Of a DNA stretch of 64,000 nucleotides, positions 26,441-35,047 are shown piece after piece. The notes beneath the pieces are model-generated. The model worked only from the letters and a program-made list of their open reading frames with translations. It was not told the origin of the DNA and did not search any database. The stretch covers positions 339,504-403,503 of the forward strand of contig NZ_FCNU01000032.1 of assembly GCF_001545115.1 (NCBI RefSeq). The letters are read 5' to 3'. Both the position numbers and the translations under genes were made by a program. The DNA is from Candidatus Protochlamydia phocaeensis. GTDB taxonomy: Bacteria > Chlamydiota > Chlamydiia > Chlamydiales > Parachlamydiaceae. How positions within the stretch are numbered: the stretch's first letter is position 1; every line of letters begins with the position of its first letter.

Positions 26441-26780
26441 TGATCGCTTCAAATCGCCTGAAGAGAATACCTATTCTTGGGTATAGGTTTCCTTTCCTTC
26501 AGGCATCCTAAAAGCCACTTAATTTATAGCTTAAATTTTAAAGCCTCTCCTTTACTTTCTCTGCTCTCTACTAATCCAAAAGATTGGTAGAAATGAAAAG
26601 GGTATACCGTGCAAAAATTTTATTCTCTCTAAAAAATCCTTTAAGGATAAAACAACTAGACATTGACAAAATATTAATTAAAGAGCAAATTCATTAGCCA
26701 AATTTTTACTAAATCAATAATTTTTATTATTAAACAACCATTTTTGTTGAAATTTGTAAACATATAGAAAGGGAGTAATA
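26441..26780. other. Gap before PRPP synthetase
   Basis: The 340 bases hold a hairpin at 26456-26504 and otherwise AT-rich DNA. No ORF is supported. The prs promoter is expected in the last 100 bases. Confidence 0.4.
26456..26504 (+). terminator. Stem-loop after the patatin gene
   Basis: GCCTGAAG pairs with CTTCAGGC, with an inner ACCTAT/ATAGGT pair. It lies 16 bases past the patatin stop. There is no long T-run, so termination may be weak or rho-aided. Confidence 0.45.
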
Positions 26781-27848
26781 ATGAATATCGGTAGAACTAA
26801 TAGTTTACTTGATTCCTATGTCCTGTTGGGATTTGAAGGAGATGGAGTAGCGACGAAAACAGCAAAGCTTCTTAATCGAAAGCTCATTTCGATTAAAAGC
26901 CGGCCTTTTAATGATACGTCATCCCATATCAAGATTGATATCGAAGAAAGACTAGGGCTTGAACATAAAAAAGTCTGTCTGATCGCCGGAAACTGCCAAA
27001 AGGAAGGCAAAACCATCAATGACACGACAATGGAAATTTGTTTTGCCATTAATGCCGCTAAGCAAGCGGGAGCTGCAAAAATTTATCTTTATCTTCCTTA
27101 CTTAGGATATGCCCGCCAAGATAAAGTATCTCTGCCGGGAGAATCCCTGTCCGCCTCTCTTGTTTTGCAATTCTTTAGTATGGCTGGCGCGAACAAGATT
27201 ACCGTGCTAGATATTCATAATGAGGCAATTTTTGGATCTCTTATGGGGACATCCGCTGTCGGAGTTAATCATTTTGCGATGCAAGAGTTTGCAAACAAAT
27301 TTAAGGAGAAACAAGAAAGCGGAGTTCGCCTTGAAAACTTAGTCGTTGTCGCACCGGACCAAGGCGCAGTAGAGCGAGGAAAGCTTTTCTTGGGAGCCAT
27401 GAAAACAGCTGGATTCGCCAATGTAGCGTTTGCTTCTTTTGATAAGAGCCGAGACTATTCTCAAAAAGGGCACGTCCAAGCCATGCATTTAAAAGAAGTA
27501 GAGCTTCCGACAGGCGAGATGCTTCAGTATGAAAATGCCCAGGATGCTCTCAAAGGAAAGACAGCGATTATTATTGATGATATCGTCGATACGGGCGGCA
27601 CGCTATTAAAAGCCGTTTCTGAAAACATTGTAAAACGGTATGGAGCCGAAGGAGCTTATGCCGTCATTACACACGGCGTGCTCAGCGGAAATGCGTTGGA
27701 AAAGATAGCGGAGACAGAAGAACTCAAAGGCATGCTTATTACCGATTCGATTCCTTTGAGAAGAAGCGATGTGCCCTCCAAACTTGAAGTCATCAGCTGC
27801 GCTCCTGTATTTGCAGAAGCGATTCAGCAATCAATCGAAAGCGATTAG
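26781..27848 (+). CDS. Ribose-phosphate pyrophosphokinase-like protein (PRPP synthetase)
   Basis: The 355-residue protein shows the phosphoribosyltransferase-like fold of PRPP synthetases. A YLPYLGYARQDK segment (about 108-119) resembles the PRPP synthetase ATP loop, APDQGAVERGK (about 194-204) is the second conserved site, and IIIDDIVDTGGTLLKA (about 255-270) is the PRPP-binding loop with its acidic pair. The enzyme makes PRPP from ribose-5-phosphate and ATP for nucleotide synthesis. The length is slightly above the usual 310-320, with extra residues in the middle. GGGAG precedes the ATG. A strong hairpin follows. It is alone between opposite neighbours. Confidence 0.85.
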   Translation: MNIGRTNSLLDSYVLLGFEGDGVATKTAKLLNRKLISIKSRPFNDTSSHIKIDIEERLGLEHKKVCLIAGNCQKEGKTINDTTMEICFAINAAKQAGAAKIYLYLPYLGYARQDKVSLPGESLSASLVLQFFSMAGANKITVLDIHNEAIFGSLMGTSAVGVNHFAMQEFANKFKEKQESGVRLENLVVVAPDQGAVERGKLFLGAMKTAGFANVAFASFDKSRDYSQKGHVQAMHLKEVELPTGEMLQYENAQDALKGKTAIIIDDIVDTGGTLLKAVSENIVKRYGAEGAYAVITHGVLSGNALEKIAETEELKGMLITDSIPLRRSDVPSKLEVISCAPVFAEAIQQSIESD

Positions 27849-27862
27849 CACATATAAGATCT

Positions 27863-27891
27863 ATCGGAAAAGGATTATCTCCTTTTCCGAT
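27863..27891. terminator. Bidirectional terminator
   Basis: A 12-base perfect stem (ATCGGAAAAGGA with TCCTTTTCCGAT) has a 5-base loop. It lies between the converging PRPP synthetase and FkbM-like genes. Confidence 0.75.
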
Positions 27892-27911
27892 GGAAAGAGT
27901 TCAAAATGCAG

Positions 27912-28709
27912 CTAAGGAACAAGCTGCAAAGCTTCTTCTGAAGAAATAAATTCTCGATGAAGGGGATCAAAAGGATTTCCCGGCCTATAGCCATTTCTTG
28001 CCAAACGATGCGGAGGAATATTATACAATTTAGCAACATCATTCATATTTTTAAATTTGATTCCCGTTTCCTCCAAAACGTCATCACGAATGAAAAATAA
28101 ATTGACCGCGTTGGCATCTTGATAAACAAGCGAATAGCCAAGCACTCTTCCCAATCGATAAAGCGCAAGCATGCTCGCTCCATAATAATCTGAGATATCC
28201 CAAAATCCATCGGGATCATATTTGACGACTTTATCTTCGTCATAATTATGCGAACAATTAAACTCGATGACCACCACTCGTGGATGATAGCGGGAGCTAA
28301 GCGCCTTCCAAACATAAAAGTCGTTATAATCAATGTCGATAGAGATGAGATCAAATTCCGTGGGAACAGTGTATTTAGCAAAAATCTCGCAAATATTCTC
28401 AGCCGTAATAAATTCTCGATGCAAATTGAGCAGAGGATTGGGCTCGCAATCTGCATCTAACAGCAAGCCTCTCCATCCATCCATTTCGCGCAAGTACTTG
28501 GTATTTGAAATTAAGTTTCCATCGCCGGCTCCAAAATCCACATAGTATTTGCAGACGGGAGGAATCAAGCGAAAGATTTGTTCTAACACGCCATCTTCAC
28601 CGTTTTGAGCATATACTCTTTTTTCATAAAGGCTCAGATCAACTTCTTGGGCAAATAAAGGAACGACTAAAAGGCTAAAAAGGCAAAATAAGCGCATTAA
28701 ACTTTGCAT
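27912..28709 (-). CDS. Exported FkbM-like methyltransferase
   Basis: The 265-residue protein has a signal peptide (hydrophobic residues 5-18, cut after LFA before QEVD). The mature domain is a Rossmann methyltransferase of the FkbM kind: YVDFGAGDGNLISNT (about 57-71) as the S-adenosylmethionine loop, GLLLDADCEPN next, and IDIDYNDFYVWKAL (about 124-137) with the acidic strand. FkbM-type proteins methylate sugars or other small molecules; they normally work in the cytosol. Here the signal peptide places it outside, so an S-adenosylmethionine supply would be needed there. GGTGAGGAAACC precedes the ATG. The target is not known. The frame is intact. Confidence 0.75.
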   Translation of the reverse strand: MQSLMRLFCLFSLLVVPLFAQEVDLSLYEKRVYAQNGEDGVLEQIFRLIPPVCKYYVDFGAGDGNLISNTKYLREMDGWRGLLLDADCEPNPLLNLHREFITAENICEIFAKYTVPTEFDLISIDIDYNDFYVWKALSSRYHPRVVVIEFNCSHNYDEDKVVKYDPDGFWDISDYYGASMLALYRLGRVLGYSLVYQDANAVNLFFIRDDVLEETGIKFKNMNDVAKLYNIPPHRLARNGYRPGNPFDPLHREFISSEEALQLVP

Positions 28710-28774
28710 GGTTTCCTCACCTTAAAATAAGTTTATTATCCATTCTAATTTCAAAATAAAAATTCAAATTATTT

Positions 28775-28880
28775 AGAGACTATTGTCGAATTGCTAATTG
28801 TCTAGATTATTTTCCGAATAAAGAGATCAATAGGAAAAGAATGTGAAGATAGATTCATTAAGAATTCGACGACAGTCTCT
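28775..28880. repeat. Dispersed inverted-repeat element, copy 3
   Basis: The left end AGAGACTATTGTCGAATTGC and the right end, read on the minus strand as AAGAGACTGTCGTCGAATTC, are near complements. The first 30 bases match the copies at 10056 and 24271 (inverted). It has no coding content and sits between divergent genes. This is the clearest member of the family. Confidence 0.6.
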
Positions 28881-28964
28881 TAATAGGCATCCTATATTTG
28901 CATATTTAAAAATTAAAGAAAATTTTATATTGATTTTACCCCTTAAAATTAGCAGGATAAACCT

Positions 28965-30023
28965 ATGTATAAAGTAAAAGCCTACTCTGCTGCCAGTGCG
29001 ACATCGCCGCTGGGGCCAACAGAGATCAATCGTCGTGATTTAAAGGAACGTGACGTTCAAATCGAAATTCTTTTTTGCGGCATTTGCCACTCGGATCTTC
29101 ATCAAGCGCGTAACGAGTGGATTCATACTATGCCCACCACGTATCCACTTGTTCCTGGCCATGAAATCGTTGGCCGCGTCACCAAGGTTGGTTCGGCAGT
29201 AACCAATTATAAACCCGGCGATCTCGCTGCAGTCGGCTGTATGGTTGATTCGGACAGGAGCTGCCCTCATTGCAAAGCAGGCCTTGAGCACTTCTGCCCA
29301 AATATGGTTCTTACCTTTAATGGCCCGGACAAGCATCTGGGAGGAGTCACTTATGGCGGCTATTCGACCAGCATTGTCGTCGATGAGCACTTTGTCTTAC
29401 ATGTTCCCCCCAACTTAGAACTTTCGGGAGTCGCTCCCCTTCTCTGCGCCGGCATTACCACCTACTCGCCTATGCGCCGCTGGAAAGTCGGCAAAGGCCA
29501 GAAAGTTGGCGTAGTAGGCCTCGGCGGGCTAGGCCACATGGGCGTCAAGTTTGCTCATGCGCTCGGAGCCCATGTCGTCGTCTTCACTACATCACCCGGA
29601 AAAAAGGAAGATGCGCTTCGACTTGGCGCTGATGAAGTCATTATTTCCAAAAACAATGAAGATATGCAAAAGCATGCGAGCAGCTTTGATTTCATCCTCG
29701 ACACTATTTCCGCTGATCATGACATCAATGCCTATCTCAATCTACTTCACCGTGACGGCACTCTCACCCTTGTTGGAGCGCCTCCAAAGCCCCTCTCCGT
29801 GTCAGCATTCAGCCTCATTGTAGGACGCCGCAGTCTTTCCGGTTCCAACATCGGCAGCATCGCCGAGACTCAGGAAATGCTCGACTTTTGCGGCCAACAT
29901 AATATTACCGCCGACGTCGAAGTCATTCCCATCCAGAAGGTCAACGAGGCCTATGAGCGACTGCTCAAGTCCGACGTGAAGTACCGCTTCTCCATTGACA
30001 TGTCTTCTCTTAAAAATGCTTAG
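28965..30023 (+). CDS. Zinc-dependent alcohol dehydrogenase, cinnamyl/YahK type
   Basis: The 352-residue protein is a medium-chain alcohol dehydrogenase. The catalytic zinc site is CGICHSDLH (about 37-45) with the GHEIVGRV motif (about 65-72). The structural zinc cysteines appear in CPHCKAGLEHFC (about 99-110), and the NAD(P) loop is GLGGLGHMGVK (about 182-192). The family reduces aldehydes, usually with NADPH. The gene is visibly richer in G and C, for example GTCGTCGTCTTC-type runs near 29570, than the genes around it, which suggests acquisition from another source. AGGA precedes the ATG. It is alone. The natural substrate cannot be told. Confidence 0.9.
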   Translation: MYKVKAYSAASATSPLGPTEINRRDLKERDVQIEILFCGICHSDLHQARNEWIHTMPTTYPLVPGHEIVGRVTKVGSAVTNYKPGDLAAVGCMVDSDRSCPHCKAGLEHFCPNMVLTFNGPDKHLGGVTYGGYSTSIVVDEHFVLHVPPNLELSGVAPLLCAGITTYSPMRRWKVGKGQKVGVVGLGGLGHMGVKFAHALGAHVVVFTTSPGKKEDALRLGADEVIISKNNEDMQKHASSFDFILDTISADHDINAYLNLLHRDGTLTLVGAPPKPLSVSAFSLIVGRRSLSGSNIGSIAETQEMLDFCGQHNITADVEVIPIQKVNEAYERLLKSDVKYRFSIDMSSLKNA

Positions 30024-30431
30024 ACAAAAGGCGGGAAAAGAGCCGAGCAAGAAAGGAACGATCTTTGTCTAAACAGATTGAGATCGTTCTAGCTATGAGG
30101 CTCTCCGAAGGCATTAAAAATTCAAATTCGAATAGCATGAATAAGAAAAAAAACTTTCATATTAAAAATTTGTGAGTTGCATCTTGATGCAAACGCCTTT
30201 TTCTTATCCATTTCACTAACAGGAAAACCATAGAATAAGCATCCCAAAGCTAACGCTTTAAGATGCTTATAGCCATGTTTAAAAGAGAAGCCGAACCTAA
30301 GATCTTCGGATGATGAATGCCATCTAATCCAACGGAACAACTTTATTCTTTACCAAGAGTTCGGTAAAAAATCAGTGAATCCAATAAAAAAGAAAAAAAA
30401 TCTGTATGGCTTATAAAATGCTTTTGGCATT
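30024..30431. other. Gap without a supported gene
   Basis: The 408 bases after the alcohol dehydrogenase gene hold no feature I can support. A 72-codon minus-strand frame is open but lacks a ribosome binding site and family likeness. Confidence 0.4.
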
Positions 30432-30893
30432 TTATTTTTGGAGAGACGACCCTTTCCATTGTCCTAATAATTGAACGCCTTTCTCCGTTTTTATAAACAA
30501 ATACATATCCACCAAATTTGGATCTATGTCTTTAGAAGTCAAACTTTTTAATTTTTTATTCAAATCTGTAAAGAGAGTATTTAACAATTCTTTTTTTTGT
30601 GGGTCGGAATAATTCTCAAAGGATTGTTTTAAAAGGATAACGAACTCAACACGCGGAAGGTTTTTTCTTAAATTGATATTTACGATATTGGAGTAAGCGA
30701 TGCCTATCAGGTCTTTTCCCTCATAATTCTGATAAGATTTTATTTCCTTTTCTAAGTTATGTTCAAATTCACTTAATTTGAATTCAGATACCGGAAAAGG
30801 GGTTTGCGAATTTTCATCCGGTGCTGCGATCAGACAAGAGGTGAATGATAAGCTAATAGCTGACAATACAAGCCTAATTTTTTTTGAAATCAT
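30432..30893 (-). CDS. Small exported protein, possible lipoprotein
   Basis: I do not recognise this 153-residue protein. Its N-terminus is a signal peptide (basic KKIR, hydrophobic LVLSAISLSFTSC) whose TSC could be a lipoprotein cysteine; a normal cut after IAA is the alternative. The rest is polar, with a GIAYSNIVNINLRKNLPRV segment near 60-80. It would be periplasmic or outer-membrane attached. AAAGGAAA precedes the ATG. It lies alone in an AT-rich area at the edge of the accessory zone. Confidence 0.55.
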   Translation of the reverse strand: MISKKIRLVLSAISLSFTSCLIAAPDENSQTPFPVSEFKLSEFEHNLEKEIKSYQNYEGKDLIGIAYSNIVNINLRKNLPRVEFVILLKQSFENYSDPQKKELLNTLFTDLNKKLKSLTSKDIDPNLVDMYLFIKTEKGVQLLGQWKGSSLQK

Positions 30894-31455
30894 AAATTTC
30901 CTTTAATTGAATATTTTTCCTATTGCCAGCTCTACAAAAATTATTCTTAATCGTTCTCTTAAACACAGTCTCTTCAGGTTTATAAGTCTTTCTTGTATGC
31001 CTCTACGCTGACATTAATCTTTGGAGAGCATTTTTAATGCTTTACCTAAAATGATAATATTCTCCAAGGAAATATTTTATTTATTACGCTTTATAAAGCC
31101 CAAAATAAGAGAAAGGCATTCCGGCTTTCTCTGTAAAATTATGTTTTCTACTTTGTAAAAAAATTATCTCTCCTTCAATTCTTTTCCCAAGTAAACGCGA
31201 ATCTTGAATATAGACGGCAATTCAACAAAAAGCGCTTAAGCTCCAAGTTATCTAAGATATTAAAGAAATGTGGGAATCTAATCTTAGGATCACTTGAAAT
31301 TGTGAAATAAGCAGAAAACTAATAGAGGCTAAGACTTAGCCTATTTGAAATTATAGGCTGACGCGCTAATTGCCGACCTGCTTTGCATAGGCGAGGAAAT
31401 GATATAGGGCATCCCAGTCTGTTCCAGCTCACCCATAATCTACCTTTGGTGATTT
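30894..31455. other. AT-rich gap, no gene seen
   Basis: The 562 bases hold no ORF of note and no repeat that matches elsewhere. Short stop-filled stretches suggest decayed DNA. Confidence 0.4.
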
Positions 31456-31743
31456 ATGACTATAACAATATCTGCAATAAGATGTGCTCTACAAGTGGCT
31501 CTTTTAGGAAGTATTACCCCAAATTTAAGAGCTATAAATGTTAATCTGAAAGAGAATGCTATTGTGTTATATTTTTATTATGAAAATCCACCTTCCGAAG
31601 AGGAAGAGAAACTTTCAGAAATAGTAGTAACGGAACTTTATGCTGATTTTATAGGTGTTGTTATAGAAATACATAAACTCGTTTTATCTTTATCACACCA
31701 AATTCCAGAGTTGGGGATAAGAATTTTTCATCGCAAAGAGTGA
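31456..31743 (+). CDS. Small acidic protein, unknown
   Basis: This 95-residue protein starts TISAIRCALQVALLGSITPNLRAI and continues with acidic beta strands (PPSEEEEKLSEIVV, about 50-63). Small proteins with an ALLGxxTPNLRAV opening occur in other bacteria as orphan or immunity-like genes, but I cannot name a family firmly. A GGTG lies before the ATG. It stands next to decayed DNA and a GNAT-like gene, fitting an accessory locus. No signal peptide or membrane helix is present. Confidence 0.45.
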   Translation: MTITISAIRCALQVALLGSITPNLRAINVNLKENAIVLYFYYENPPSEEEEKLSEIVVTELYADFIGVVIEIHKLVLSLSHQIPELGIRIFHRKE

Positions 31744-31960
31744 TTAATGGGTCTGTCAAAAAAACTGTGTAAATAAACCTGAAGTAGATAACATTTTATC
31801 TTTTCCCTCAAGGCATGAAGCCTTGGCATATTTGAAGAAAATTCATATTTTTTATTGTATATTAATTCTTCAAGAACAAGTGAAATTGTTTTAAAAGCTG
31901 CTAAGAGCAAAAGAGATGTTATTCCAAAAGACTATTCAGAAACGTCTCGATACAATAGAT

Positions 31961-32875
31961 TTACCTATGCCATAGTAAATGGAAACATCTTCTTCCTACA
32001 AATCCAGCAAATAAGAAGGGGGCTTGCCAACCAAGCATACAAAATCCTTGCTTCCAAAGAGCCGTCTTGAGAGCCGCTTTGTCAATAGAATATGTATTTT
32101 CGGATATTCTACATACCATCCATTGAGCCTGTTCTTGTGAAAACTCGTTGTAGCTACTTTCACCTTCTGGCTGGAAACCAGCATTTTCGTAAAGTCTACG
32201 TACAGATACATTTGTATCATTTACGCTAAGAGATAAGATATCAGGTTTAAACTTTTGAAGTGCCGTCTCCCTAATTGTTTCCAAATTTTTAATAAACTGC
32301 GCTTTGGGGTAGCTCGCACTTCGCACGCACAGCCAAATATGAAATATCTTCAAATTTTTTACTTCTGAAGTCATTACAGGGGTTTCAACAAGACTCCCTA
32401 GAGCAAAGCCCACAATCTTATTTGTTGTTTTATCACGAGCAAGAACGCATAGACTCTCACTTGATTGTAAAATTGCTTTATATGTTCTGCGTCCAAACGT
32501 CCAACCAAAGCCTTCATAGCTCAACATATCCATAGCTTCCGCTGCTTCATCCAATTTATTAGGCTCTATAACATTACAAAGCAGTTCAGGAAGCGTTCTT
32601 TCTTTGATGAAGTTGATAATCGGAATGAAATCCAAGTGCACAGGTGGAAAATATGTTCGCATAATTTCCATTGTAGGATGCTGTTCCAGAACCTCAACAA
32701 TTCGATCCTTAAACTCTTTCTCAGCAGTCTGTGCTATTTTTATGAGAGCCATAGGCAATTGATAAATATCTTGTGTCGTTTGAGGACCATTATTGGGAAA
32801 AAGATGTGGTTGTTTCTCCAAAAGCCTTTGCTTTAATTCATTACAAAAAGTATCGAAAGGGCTAACTTGTAGCAT
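31961..32875 (-). CDS. GNAT family N-acetyltransferase-like protein
   Basis: The C-terminal half (about residues 110-260) has the GNAT pattern: CVLARDKTTNKIVGFALGSL as the beta4 strand pair, then IWLCVRSASYPK and LSVNDTNVSVRRLYENAGFQPEGE (about 213-237), which is the acetyl-CoA and 'VNDTNVSVRRLYENAGF' motif B region. The first 100 residues are helical and of unknown role. The tail (about 265-304) is unusual and hydrophobic, with a WQAPFLFAGFVGRRCF stretch, so the true 3' end may be altered by the surrounding decay. GGAG precedes the ATG. The target is unknown. Confidence 0.65.
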   Translation of the reverse strand: MLQVSPFDTFCNELKQRLLEKQPHLFPNNGPQTTQDIYQLPMALIKIAQTAEKEFKDRIVEVLEQHPTMEIMRTYFPPVHLDFIPIINFIKERTLPELLCNVIEPNKLDEAAEAMDMLSYEGFGWTFGRRTYKAILQSSESLCVLARDKTTNKIVGFALGSLVETPVMTSEVKNLKIFHIWLCVRSASYPKAQFIKNLETIRETALQKFKPDILSLSVNDTNVSVRRLYENAGFQPEGESSYNEFSQEQAQWMVCRISENTYSIDKAALKTALWKQGFCMLGWQAPFLFAGFVGRRCFHLLWHR

Positions 32876-33518
32876 ATCTTACACTCCTATCCATAACATT
32901 TGTTAGAAACCCATAGCAGAAAGCAAACTAAAGCACAAGCAACTGCGTCCTTGCCAAAGCAAAGTGCATTAATTTCCAATTTCCAGGTTTTGCGTGTAAT
33001 GCTAAAATTTGGCAGCATGCTTTTTTACAGACCTTTATCACAGCAAGCTGCCGAAACTAGAACAGACGCATTAAAATTCTCCAAGTAGACATCGCGTGCG
33101 AAAGCCTGCTGAGTAAGCAGCTTTTTTCATTTTCCAAATCAATCTCTTACTCGGATCTATTGCTTTAAGCAAAGAAAGGGTTATTTTCATTAAAGAATTA
33201 AATTACACGGTTTATTGTTGCAGCGTAATGTGTCTTTTTTGTGCTATTTTATTTGAAGAAAATTTTTAAGAATAAAAAAACGTTTTTAAAACGTTCATTT
33301 TAAGAAGATAGAGAGAGTGTCTAAAACAGGAGTCGAACCCGCGACCTTCGCATTACGAATGCCACGCATCTCTAAACTGACAGCAAAGAATAATATTTAA
33401 CAATCTTATTCTTTGTGAGTTGCAATCCTACCAATGTTGCGGCTTTTTGCCCATTGTAGAATGCTTTAGAGGCTTGCTGTGAGAAAAGTGTGAAAATAGC
33501 AAAATGAATCTCAATGTA
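32876..33518. other. Gap with outer copy of the tRNA 3' end
   Basis: The 643 bases hold the partial tRNA copy at 33321-33362 and a small stem with a T-run at 33103-33127 (CTGCT/AGCAG then CTTTTTT). No ORF of note is supported. Confidence 0.4.
33321..33362 (-). repeat. Outer attachment-site copy (tRNA-Thr 3' part)
   Basis: Forty-two bases from CTAAAACAGGAGTCGAACCC to GAATGC match the 3' half of the tRNA-Thr(CGU) gene exactly, then the match breaks off. It has no matching 5' half, so it is a remnant of integration rather than a tRNA gene. Confidence 0.7.
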
Positions 33519-33965
33519 TTAAGATATCAAATTTGGATGATGCTGATTCATCCAGTCAGCCACCTCTTGTTTAAATGAAGAGACTTCTTTTAGAAGTTCC
33601 TTTAATTCTGCTTCTGAGATCTCTCCAACACGATCATAATCTGTCACATTTCGTTTTGCTCGGCAGGCGTTGAAATAATCTGCTCGTCCTTTTTGACTTT
33701 TACCCATAACCTCAGGAAATGCGATTATTGTCACCCAATGATGGCCAGAAATAGCCTTCACGCGATAGCCAGCCGCAAGAAGTACTATCGTAGCAAGTTG
33801 AAGGGCAGCATTATAAGCTGTAGCAAAGCGTCTATCGGTAGATAATTGTTTAATTTTCGCATCTTTTAAGTCACGCTCAACCAACCTGAATAAATTTTCT
33901 ATTTCCTCTTTACCTGTTGCATGTCGTTGCAGGCGTCCTTCATTGACCCATTTTTGCAAATTCAC
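33519..33965 (-). CDS. HEPN domain protein (toxin partner)
   Basis: The protein of about 148 residues is helical and carries the HEPN-type RNase pattern CRAKRNVTDYDR (near residues 100-112), with the RN dyad of the active-site motif. HEPN proteins cut RNA or act with nucleotidyltransferases. The gene overlaps the upstream MNT gene, which is the classic HEPN-MNT toxin-antitoxin layout. I chose GTG at 33965, because GGAG lies 6 bases before it; a TTG at 33977 is the other option. It lies between two copies of the tRNA-Thr 3' end, so it is island cargo. Toxicity is inferred from the family. Confidence 0.65.
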   Translation of the reverse strand: MNLQKWVNEGRLQRHATGKEEIENLFRLVERDLKDAKIKQLSTDRRFATAYNAALQLATIVLLAAGYRVKAISGHHWVTIIAFPEVMGKSQKGRADYFNACRAKRNVTDYDRVGEISEAELKELLKEVSSFKQEVADWMNQHHPNLIS

Positions 33966-34533
33966 TTTCTTCTCCAATTAGCCAAATTTTCGGTTTGCTC
34001 ATGATTTCTCTTATAAAGGTGTTTTTCTCTTTAATTTTTTTCTTAAATTCTTTCAAAGGATATACTGTTGGATTAATCTCTCGTCCTATCTCATGACCAA
34101 CTACTCCAAGCAGACTCGCAACATCTCGCATGCCTAAATCACCAATGATAAATAAATCAATATCACTGTCAAAAGACTCTTCTCCTCGTGCTAAAGATCC
34201 ATAGATGAAGCTAAATTGAATTTTATCTTTAACTGAATTTAGAGCTTTTTTTAGCAAGTCACCAAAAAGAACTGTTTTAAATAAAGCCTTCTTAATATCT
34301 TCAAAAGCTGGATGCCTTCGATTAGCTTTATAATAAATGCGATTGCCAGATTTGGTTTTAGTGATTAGACCAGTCTCTTCCAAACGTTTTAGGGCTCTTT
34401 GGACTTGAACTAAAGCGCATTTAGTCACTTCCACAATGCGTGATTGATAAATTTCCTCTTCAGGATGAGCCAAGAAAAGAGTCAGAACAGCCACAAAAGA
34501 AGGACTGGGAAATAATTTAATAAATGAATTCAT
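33940..34533 (-). CDS. MNT nucleotidyltransferase with winged helix (antitoxin partner)
   Basis: The C-terminal half has the minimal nucleotidyltransferase motif GSLARGEESFDSDIDLFI (GSx10DxD). The N-terminal half is a winged helix (about residues 20-75, with SRIVEVTKCALVQVQRALKRL as the recognition region). In HEPN-MNT systems this enzyme AMPylates or neutralises the HEPN partner. The winged helix is an extra that could let it bind its own promoter; a perfect palindrome sits just upstream. The ATG at 34533 is preferred over the GTG at 34560, since that GTG lies inside the palindrome. It overlaps the HEPN gene at its 3' end. Confidence 0.7.
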   Translation of the reverse strand: MNSFIKLFPSPSFVAVLTLFLAHPEEEIYQSRIVEVTKCALVQVQRALKRLEETGLITKTKSGNRIYYKANRRHPAFEDIKKALFKTVLFGDLLKKALNSVKDKIQFSFIYGSLARGEESFDSDIDLFIIGDLGMRDVASLLGVVGHEIGREINPTVYPLKEFKKKIKEKNTFIREIMSKPKIWLIGEESEFAKMGQ

Positions 34534-34546
34534 TTTTACTACATCC

Positions 34547-34564
34547 TGTTGTGATTTCACAACA
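34547..34564. promoter_or_regulatory. Palindromic operator candidate before the MNT gene
   Basis: TGTTGTGATTTCACAACA is a perfect inverted repeat, 13 bases before the chosen ATG. The winged-helix domain of the product suggests self-regulation at this site. Confidence 0.5.
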
Positions 34565-34697
34565 ATTTGTAGTCGACACTAATTCAATTCCTAATTATTT
34601 TCTAGGGTATTCTTCATCTGCAAAGGCCATTTGCTTTACTCACCTTTTACTCGATGATAGCGTTATAGCTCATTTGCCTAAGAGAAATTAAAACTCT

Positions 34698-34866
34698 TAT
34701 TAGAAATGAGCGACTTTTGTGTAGATTTTGGGAAAATCGATTCGTATAATCCTGACATTTTTCTGACATGGGGCTTTAACAAGGAGGCAAACAGAGACTT
34801 AAAGTATTGAAAAAGAAAATGCCTAAAACAGGAGTCGAACCCGCGATCTTCGCATTACGAATGCGC
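34698..34866 (-). repeat. 169-bp direct repeat, inner attachment-site copy
   Basis: This segment matches 38131-38299 over 169 bases with about 4 differences. Its last 47 bases (from 34820) are the 3' part of the tRNA-Thr gene, with one change. The rest copies the DNA downstream of the tRNA, including a piece of the truncated restriction gene. It marks the boundary of a second, tandem insertion. Confidence 0.85.
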
Positions 34867-34937
34867 CCTATCAAGCAATATCACAGCATCTTACAGTAGC
34901 TGACAAGAGAGCAGAATAAACTATCTTTTCTTAAGAA

Positions 34938-35006
34938 TCTATCGCAATTTAATGTAATTTCGATTGGCTTGTTGCCTCTATTTGGTCCAAGGTTGGTCCA
35001 AGGAAT
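34938..35006. repeat. 69-bp diverged repeat, copy 1
   Basis: This stretch matches 36086-36154 at roughly four bases in five (TTGCCTCTATTTGGTCCAAG against TTGCCTCTGTTTGGTCCAAG). The two copies flank the PIN-like gene. They may be tails of decayed genes or end sequences of a small element. Confidence 0.5.
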
Positions 35007-35047
35007 CATGAATTTTTAAATGAATGATGGGTAAGTGCCTCTAATGA

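Noticed and set aside
30122..30340. 72-codon minus-strand frame
   Set aside because: No ribosome binding site, no family likeness and skewed composition; lies in a gap with stop-rich frames.
32900..33088. 62-codon plus-strand frame in the gap after the GNAT gene
   Set aside because: No ribosome binding site and no likeness; the stretch looks like decayed island DNA.
33103..33127. Small hairpin with T-run as a gene terminator
   Set aside because: No plus-strand gene ends upstream of it; kept only as a note in the gap entry.
33321..33362. A third tRNA-Thr gene
   Set aside because: Only 42 bases of the 3' part match; the rest is unrelated, so no tRNA fold is possible.
34820..34866. A second tRNA-Thr gene
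   Set aside because: Only the 3' part is present and the acceptor and D arm partners are missing, so it is an attachment-site copy.
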